DNA of 64,000 bases from Hydrangea macrophylla. Its lineage: Eukaryota; Streptophyta; Magnoliopsida; Cornales; Hydrangeaceae. The notes beneath the pieces were generated by a model. The model saw nothing but the letters and a program-made list of their open reading frames with translations. It was not told where the DNA came from and did no database searches. Of this stretch, positions 57,996 to 64,000 are shown piece after piece. Position 1 is the stretch's first letter, and every line of letters starts with the position of its first letter. The DNA is taken from assembly GCA_033977485.1 (NCBI GenBank), contig CM066989.1, positions 95,995,887 to 96,059,886 on the forward strand, written 5' to 3'. The translations under genes and the position numbers were made by a program.

Positions 57996-59525
57996 GTGTT
58001 TGTTAATACAAATGTTGTTTTCTTGGAAGATGATTATATCATGAACCCTACACCTAATGGAAGGATAGGTCTTAGAGAGATAGAAGGAGAGCCCTCAGTC
58101 CAACCCGCAATTAATAACGATGTAAATCAAGAAAACACCACTTCTTCACCCATTTCCGTACCAGTACCTCATCGTAGTGGTAGGATTATCAGTCTGCCTG
58201 ATAGATACATGTTCTTAGGAGAAGTTTTTGAAGTTGTCTCCATCGAATCTGAATCTGATCCTATCACATACGAAGAGGTAATGGCTGATGTTGATTTAGT
58301 TTATTGGGTTAAAGCTATGAAGGCTGAATTGGAATCTATGGATTCTAATAAGGTTTGGGATCTTGTAGAACTTCCAGCCAATATTAAACCCATTGGATGC
58401 AAGTGGGTCTACAAGAGAGAAAGAGGATCTGATGGAAAGGTTGAGACCTTTAAGGCTAGGCTTGTAGAGAAAGGTTATACTCAGAGGGAATGCATTGACT
58501 ATGAGAAAACCTTCTCGCCGGTAGCCATGCTAAAGTCCATCAGAATACTCTTATACATTGCTACATGCCTAGATTATAAGATATGGCAGATGGACGTCAA
58601 GACTGCATTCTTGAATGATAATCTTGAGGAGGGCATCTATATGCAGTAACCAGAAGGGTTCATAGCTGGTCGGAAAGGTAACTTAGTATGCAAGTTGCAA
58701 AAGTCCATTTATGGGCTTAAGCAGGCATCCAGGAGTTAGAACATCCGATTTGACCGAGTCGTGAAGTCGTTTGTTTCATACAGAATCTGGATGAACCTTG
58801 TGTATACAAGAAGTGTGAAGGGAAAGTGGTGGTTTTTCTTGTGCTTTACATTGGCGACATTCTACTCATTGGGAATGATGTAGCTGCATTGTCAACGGTC
58901 AAGGTTTGGCTAGCTAGTACATTCAAAATGAAGGATCTAGGAGAGGCGAGCTATATTCTTCGGATAAAGCTCTTTCGGGATCGCAAGCGAAAGATAATGG
59001 GATTATCTCAAGCTGGTTATATCGATAAGGTGCTGACTAGGTTTTCAATGAATAATTCGAAGAAAGGTTTGTTACATTTCAGGCATGGTTTAGCGTTCTC
59101 TAAGGAACAGTGTCCTAAGACACAGGAGGAGAAAAATCGCATGTCAGGAATTCCCTACGCCTCGACGGTGGGAAGTCTCATGTATGCGACGTTATGCACT
59201 AGACTAGATATCGGTTTTACCGTTGGCATGGTTAACAGGTATCATTCGAATCCAGGTCCAGAGTACTGGACATCTGTTAAGCACATTCTTAAGTACTTGA
59301 GAAGGACTAAAGATTACATGCTTATATACGGTGGTAGTGAGTTAATTCCAGTAGGATACACTGACTCGGACTTTATGTCAGATAAAGATTCGAGGAAGTC
59401 GACGTCCGGTCATCTCTTTACGTTTGGAGGTGGTGCTGTTAGTTGGAGGAGTATTAAGCAGAAATGCATTGCGGACTCAACTACAAAAGCAGATATGTGG
59501 TTGCTTGTGAAGCCATAAAGGAAGC
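57996..59525 (+). pseudogene. pol: Copia copy 2 RT and truncated RNase H
   Basis: Starts in the integrase-RT linker (FVNTNVVFLEDDYIM) and runs 217 codons through [14 protein letters not shown] and [12 protein letters not shown] to TAA 58647. That stop and the TAG at 58737 and one-base deletion near 58767-58776 are shared with element F. The RT catalytic box reads YIGD (58847-58858), so a catalytic Asp is lost. The RNase H region runs to ADSTTKA and is then shifted. It ends at about 59525 where LTR sequence is fused through a GAAGCTG microhomology. Confidence 0.92.
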
Positions 59526-59836
59526 TGAAGAATCTATTTAGGTTTCCCTAAACCTTCCCTATCCTCCCTGTTAGGGTTCCCACCAACCCTACTCCTTCCG
59601 GCAGGCATCTGGAGGAGTCATAAGTGTGAAGACAGACTAGTGGAAGTTGCTTCACCATCAAGGAGAAAGATGTTTTAAGAATTGGGTTCAAGACCCGAGG
59701 TTTATTTCTTCTCCCTCTTGTTAGTACGCATCTATGGAATTGACAGGTAGTAGATCCTGGGCTACCAATAAGTTTTTATAACTTGACTTTTTCCGCTGCA
59801 TGTTTAAACTTTTAATTTAAACCAGTTTTTCCATCA
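59521..59836 (+). mobile_element. Partial copia LTR shared by copies 2 and 3
   Basis: Matches the last 320 bp of the F LTR (from about 41863 or 53585) and ends TTCCATCA. It is both the remnant 3' LTR of copy 2 and the only 5' LTR of copy 3. Its 5' edge is a fusion with RNase H sequence at GAAGCTG. Confidence 0.9.
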
Positions 59837-59838
59837 AA

Positions 59839-59850
59839 TGGTATCCGACC
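59839..59850 (+). other. Degenerate primer-binding site of copia copy 3
   Basis: TGGTATCCGACC, missing one base and substituted relative to copies 1 and 2. Confidence 0.8.
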
Positions 59851-61526
59851 ACGCTCGTTTGGATCTATAGATGCGTTTTGGAACACCAGTTTTGATTTGC
59901 ATGTAGATTTTAGGACTATTTTCGAAATTGCATCGTCACAGATCTATTTATGCAGCGTTATTGCAGTAGAATACAAATCTGAGATTGCGTTGGATGCATG
60001 TTGGATTCGATCGATTGAAGTAGGTTCGATCGATCGAAGATGTACTCAAGCGATCGAACAGGTTTTAATCGATCGAACATTGGATATGTTCGATCGATCG
60101 AATGGCATTCGATCGGCCGAGACAGATTCTCTGTCAGGTTGTCCGTTTCACAGTTTTAAATGTTTTAAAAATTATATGCTTTAATTTTAAATTATTCTGT
60201 AATTTTTTTTTCAAATTATTCTGTGAAATAGAAAGTTCAAGCGATTGAACAGTGTTCAATTGATCGAAGGTTCGAGCGATCGAACGGTCTTCGATCGATC
60301 GAACTGTGACAATGAAGTTAGATGATGTTTTAAGTTCTAATTCAGTATATAAAGAGTTTATGTATTGTGTGAATCAATTAGCGGTTCCAATTGTTATATA
60401 TGCGTGGATGTGTGTACAACTAACCCTTTTTGTAGCAAGCTTAGTTGCTATCTCCCATGGCACCAAGACTTTTAAATTTTGTATTTAATTGTTTGAGATT
60501 GGTGTATATTATGTTTTATTACTGGTTTGGTTTAAGGCATATGTAAAGGGCGCTGCGACTTCAATCCTATGAAAAGGAAAGTCGCACCGGTTTCCCTAGC
60601 CTTTTATATTATAGTTATTTTTTCTATTTCTAGATAATTTGTAAGCTTCGAAAGAAGCATAGGACCAATGTATTAGAATTAGAAATTCCATAGAGATGGA
60701 GCAAGCCGTTGTCCATGAAGATGGAGCTGGAGGCGACCAAACCAAGAAGGAGGTTCTATGGAGATAGAGCCATGGGAGATAGAGGAAAATGAATACCTTT
60801 GTTTTATTTTAGTTTTTTTTTATTTTTTTTATGTGCTTGGTTTGTGATTGTCGTTTTAAATTGTTGCTACTTGTATGCACGTAAAACAAGTTTTCTAAAA
60901 TAAAATTCAAAAACCATTTCAACGCATTAGTAAACATTGGATGTTTTTGGATAATGTGTGGAAACAATTTTTTCAAAAAGCAAAATCCTTATTTACTAAA
61001 TCTAGTGGGAGAGAGTCTTATTAATAACACCCACGATCTTCCATTAACGATTCACTGTAAGATGAGTGGTGCATTCTGTGTCACCTCGCCAGGGGTGATC
61101 ATTCCATACGAAGGGTGCATTACTCATTGGTTACTAGATATGAACTTCCTTTGATAGGATCAATCAGACGTGTTAGAGGGTGACCACCACACGGAGGCGC
61201 TACTTGAGACGGTTGTGATTGGGTCTTAGTTAATGGTACACACTAGATAAACTATGGATAAGGGATTCCACACAAGGCATTATTTAGAAACTTAGAGATC
61301 AAAAAGGTTCGGGAGTCATAACTTGTTTTGCAAGAGTTGCATAGCGAACAAGTCATGATTAATCGAAAGATTTAACATTGACCACTGCACAGAGGCTTTA
61401 TTCTTTCGTTTTGATATTTCGACGACTTTGTTTTAAAATAAGAGTTTTTTTAAGGATTCTTTTATTTCAAACTGTAAAATTCTGATATCCATATTTATTT
61501 TGTTTGTTTGATTTTCAGTAATCATA
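59851..61526 (+). other. Leader of copia copy 3
   Basis: Homologous to the leaders of the other copies. Palindrome arrays lie at 60005-60123 and 60237-60303. AGTATATAAAG is at about 60345, the 66-codon ORF at 60954-61154, and an intact TTTCAG acceptor ends at 61518. Confidence 0.8.
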
Positions 61527-62672
61527 ATGTCTGGATCTGCATTTAGTCCACTTGCTACCATACTCACTCAAAACAAGTTAATTGGAAACAACTACACTGA
61601 ATGGAAATGTAACCTTAACATCGTGTTAACTGCAGAGGATCACATATATGTCCTCACCACCCCAAGCTCTGAAGAATCCTCGGCAAATGCTTCGGCAGCT
61701 GCCAGACGCGAGTTCGACAAATGGAAGAAGTCGAATGGAATGGCTCATTGCTACATTCTGGCCTCAATGGCTGGCGTGTTGCGACACCAATTCCAATCAA
61801 ATGATTCTGCCAGTGACATTATCATATCCCTGAAAAAGATGTTTGGGGAACATGGCAGGCCTACCAGACAGGTAGCCATACAGAAGGTAATGAGTGCAAA
61901 GATGTCGGAAGGGACTCTAATCAAGGGACATATTTTAAAAATGATTAGTTATTTGAACGAGCTGGAGACCCTAGGTGCCAACATCGATGCACAAACCCAA
62001 GTAGATATGATCCTCAATTCGTTGTCGCCTTCATTCGCTCAATTCAAACTTAATTATAATATGAATCGAATGAATTTCTCAATGAGTGAATTAATGAGTT
62101 CTTTACTCACAGCAGAAGGGGTGATCAAGCCTGGGGTCATCGTTTTGAACGTTGAGAAATGCGCTTCTTCTTCCCGATCTACACTAAAAGGAAAGAAAGG
62201 GAAGAAGAAGGCTGGCACTGGTTGATCAAGTGTTGGACCGGTCCTTAAGATTGCAAAATCTAAGGGAAAAGGTAAGGGCAAAGGGAAGGTAGGTGGCCAA
62301 GGCAAAGGAAAGTGTTTCCAATGTGGCGACAAGGACCACTGGAAGAGGAATTGTCCAGAATTCTTAGCTACAAGAGTTCAAGGTATGATTGAATCACAAG
62401 TGATTGAAGTAAGTATTATAACGAATACTTCAAACACTTGGTGCATTGATTTTTGTGCGACAAACCATATCTGTAATTCATTACAGGGGTTCAGAACAAC
62501 CAGGAGGTGCAGTGATGGAGAAATCGTACTTACTCTAGGTTCTACCGCAACCATTTCTGCGGTTGCTATAGGATTCGCAGCTTTAGAATTTCTAGAGAAC
62601 AAAGTTTTGATTTTATCAGATGTACTTTACGTCCCTTCAATGAGACGTAATTTAATTCAGTTTCTAATTTAA
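61527..62672 (+). pseudogene. gag: Copia copy 3 Gag, zinc knuckle and protease
   Basis: Gag is open for 232 codons, to a TGA at 62223 in the linker just before the basic region. The same frame then shows the knuckle CFQCGDKDHWKRNC, and a protease motif that reads CIDFCATNH, so the DSG active site is altered. A single-base loss near 62657 ends the frame at NLIQFLI. Gag alone could still be translated, but not the polyprotein. Confidence 0.92.
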
Positions 62673-64000
62673 AGAATAATGGTTATTCCTTTCACTTTGG
62701 AAATGAAGTTGTGATTAAAATAAATAGTTCTTTTATATGTTCTGGTGTTAAATCAAATGGTTTGTATATGATTACTCCCAATATTTCTAAAGACTCTTGC
62801 ATGGAACTTAATAATTCAGTGGTAATTGTACCATCTAAAAAAAAGGGACCTTCCATTAATACAATAAGGCTTTGGCATGTGAGGTTTGGCCATATCAATC
62901 TAAATAGGATTGGCAGACTAGTTAAAGAAGGGGTCTTAGGCGATTTGGTTCTCGAACCAATAGAAGTCTGCGAGTCTTGTTTAGAGGGTAAGATGACCAA
63001 AAGGCCCTTTCTTGCAAAGGGCAATAAACCAATACATTGTTGGAATTAATTCATACTGATTTGTGTGGACCAATAAATATTATAGCAAGGGGTGGTTATG
63101 AGTATTTCATAACATTTACTGATGACCACTCTAGGTAAGGATATGTGTACCTAATGCAGCACAAGTATGAAGCCTTTGAAAAGTTTAAAGAGTTTAGGGC
63201 TGAAGTGGAGAAGCAATTGGGCACACATATCAAGGCCATTTGATCTGATCGAGGTGGCAAGTACCTCTCTAATGAGTTTATTGATCACCTCGTACAGAAT
63301 GGGATTCTATCATAGTTGACTGCACCTAGTACGCCTCAGCAGAACGGTGTAGCGGAGAGAAGGAATCGGACTCTTTTAGACATGACTAGGTCGATGATGA
63401 GTTATTCTGAGTTGCCATTATTCCTTTGGGGTTATGCTTTGGAAACCGCTGCATACATACTAAATCTAGTACCAAGCAAATCTGTTCCCAGGACACCACG
63501 AGAGATGTGGATTGGGCGCAAGCCTTCTTTGCAACATCTCCGGATATGGGGGTGTTCGACACATGTGCTCAAGGGAAAGATGAGCAAGTTGGATTCTAGA
63601 TTGGAAGTTTGATACTTCATAGGGTATCTAAAGGGTACTTATGGATGGTATTTTTATGATCCAAGAGAACATAAAGTGTTTGTTAGTACAAATGTTGTTT
63701 TCTTGGAAGATGATTATATCATGAACCATAAACCTAAGGGAAGGATAGATCTTAGAGAGATAGAAGGAGAGCCATCAGTCCAACCCGTAGTTAATAACGA
63801 TGTAAATCAAGAAAACACCATTTCTTCACCTATTTCCTTACCAGTACCTCGTCGTAGTGGGAGGATTATCAGTCAACCTGATAGATACATGTTCTTAGGA
63901 GAAGTTTTTAAAGCTGTCTCCATAGAATCTGAATCTGATCCTGCCATATACGAAGAGGCAATGGCTGATGTTGATTTAGTTCATTAGGTTAAAGCTATGA
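62673..64000 (+). pseudogene. pol: Copia copy 3 integrase and start of RT, runs off the window
   Basis: The pre-integrase region LWHVRFGHINLNRIGRL is followed by a frameshift near 63020 and degenerate core sequence with a TAA near 63137 and a TGA at 63241 before SDRGG. The TAG at 63313 is shared with element F. It continues with [15 protein letters not shown], a TGA at 63610 shared by all three copies, then YFIGYLKG and the linker FLEDDYIM. A TAG lies near 63986 and the window ends shortly after. Confidence 0.9.

Overview
The window is a plant heterochromatin-type segment, probably from an angiosperm and most likely a eudicot with a large genome. I found no cellular gene, rRNA, complete tRNA gene or CRISPR array. 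Nearly all of it is explained by nested LTR retrotransposons, most of them decayed. The support is TG...CA termini, 5-bp target-site duplications (TSDs), primer-binding sites (PBS), and recognisable but broken Ty3/gypsy and Ty1/copia gag, protease, reverse transcriptase (RT), RNase H and integrase fragments.

Left part, 1-29736: one Ty3/gypsy element B (+ strand, Tekay/Del-like RT). Its 5' LTR (1-1070 and 3413-5519) is split by solo LTR S1 (1071-3412, TSD GTCAC). An iMet-type PBS follows at 5527, then a broken leader ORF, then gag, protease, RT, RNase H and integrase. The integrase is split by an Athila/Tat-like solo LTR (9875-11518, TSD CCAAG). The 3' LTR (12487-14845 and 29597-29736) is split by a 14.75-kb non-autonomous Ogre/Tat-like element (14846-29596). 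That element has 2.7-2.9 kb LTRs, an unusually long tRNA-Arg-like PBS, a degenerate gag with no pol, and several kb of internal tandem repeats.

Middle, 29737-37244: element B sits inside the RT gene of an antisense Ty3/gypsy element A. Its RT (29737-30290), protease and zinc knuckles (30300-31245) and gag (36272-36895) lie on the minus strand. The gag of A is split by a copia-type solo LTR C (31246-36266, TSD CATGT). C is itself split by a 3.7-kb gypsy solo LTR D (31563-35269, TSD GAAAC) that carries a 92-bp minisatellite.

Right part, 37245-64000: an Ogre-like LTR E (37245-40682 and 53900-54056) is interrupted by a full-length copia element F (40688-53899, TSD AGAAG). F carries a C-family solo LTR in gag (44525-45843) and an inverted E-family solo LTR in RT (48017-51229, TSD GGTAT). 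Two more copies of the F family follow in tandem (54057-59525 and 59521-64000) and share a truncated LTR. The last copy runs off the window.

The most notable signals are as follows. (1) Arrays of short palindromes occur in nearly every LTR family, sometimes on both sides of a TATA box. (2) A six-fold array in the LTR of B matches the tRNA-iMet 3' end, that is, the complement of its own PBS. (3) The PBS region at 17549-17598 corresponds to about 50 nt of a tRNA, reaching into the anticodon stem. (4) Inactivating lesions are shared among F-family copies, which suggests that already-defective elements were mobilised. (5) A probable leader intron in F has a 3' splice site 8 nt before the gag ATG.
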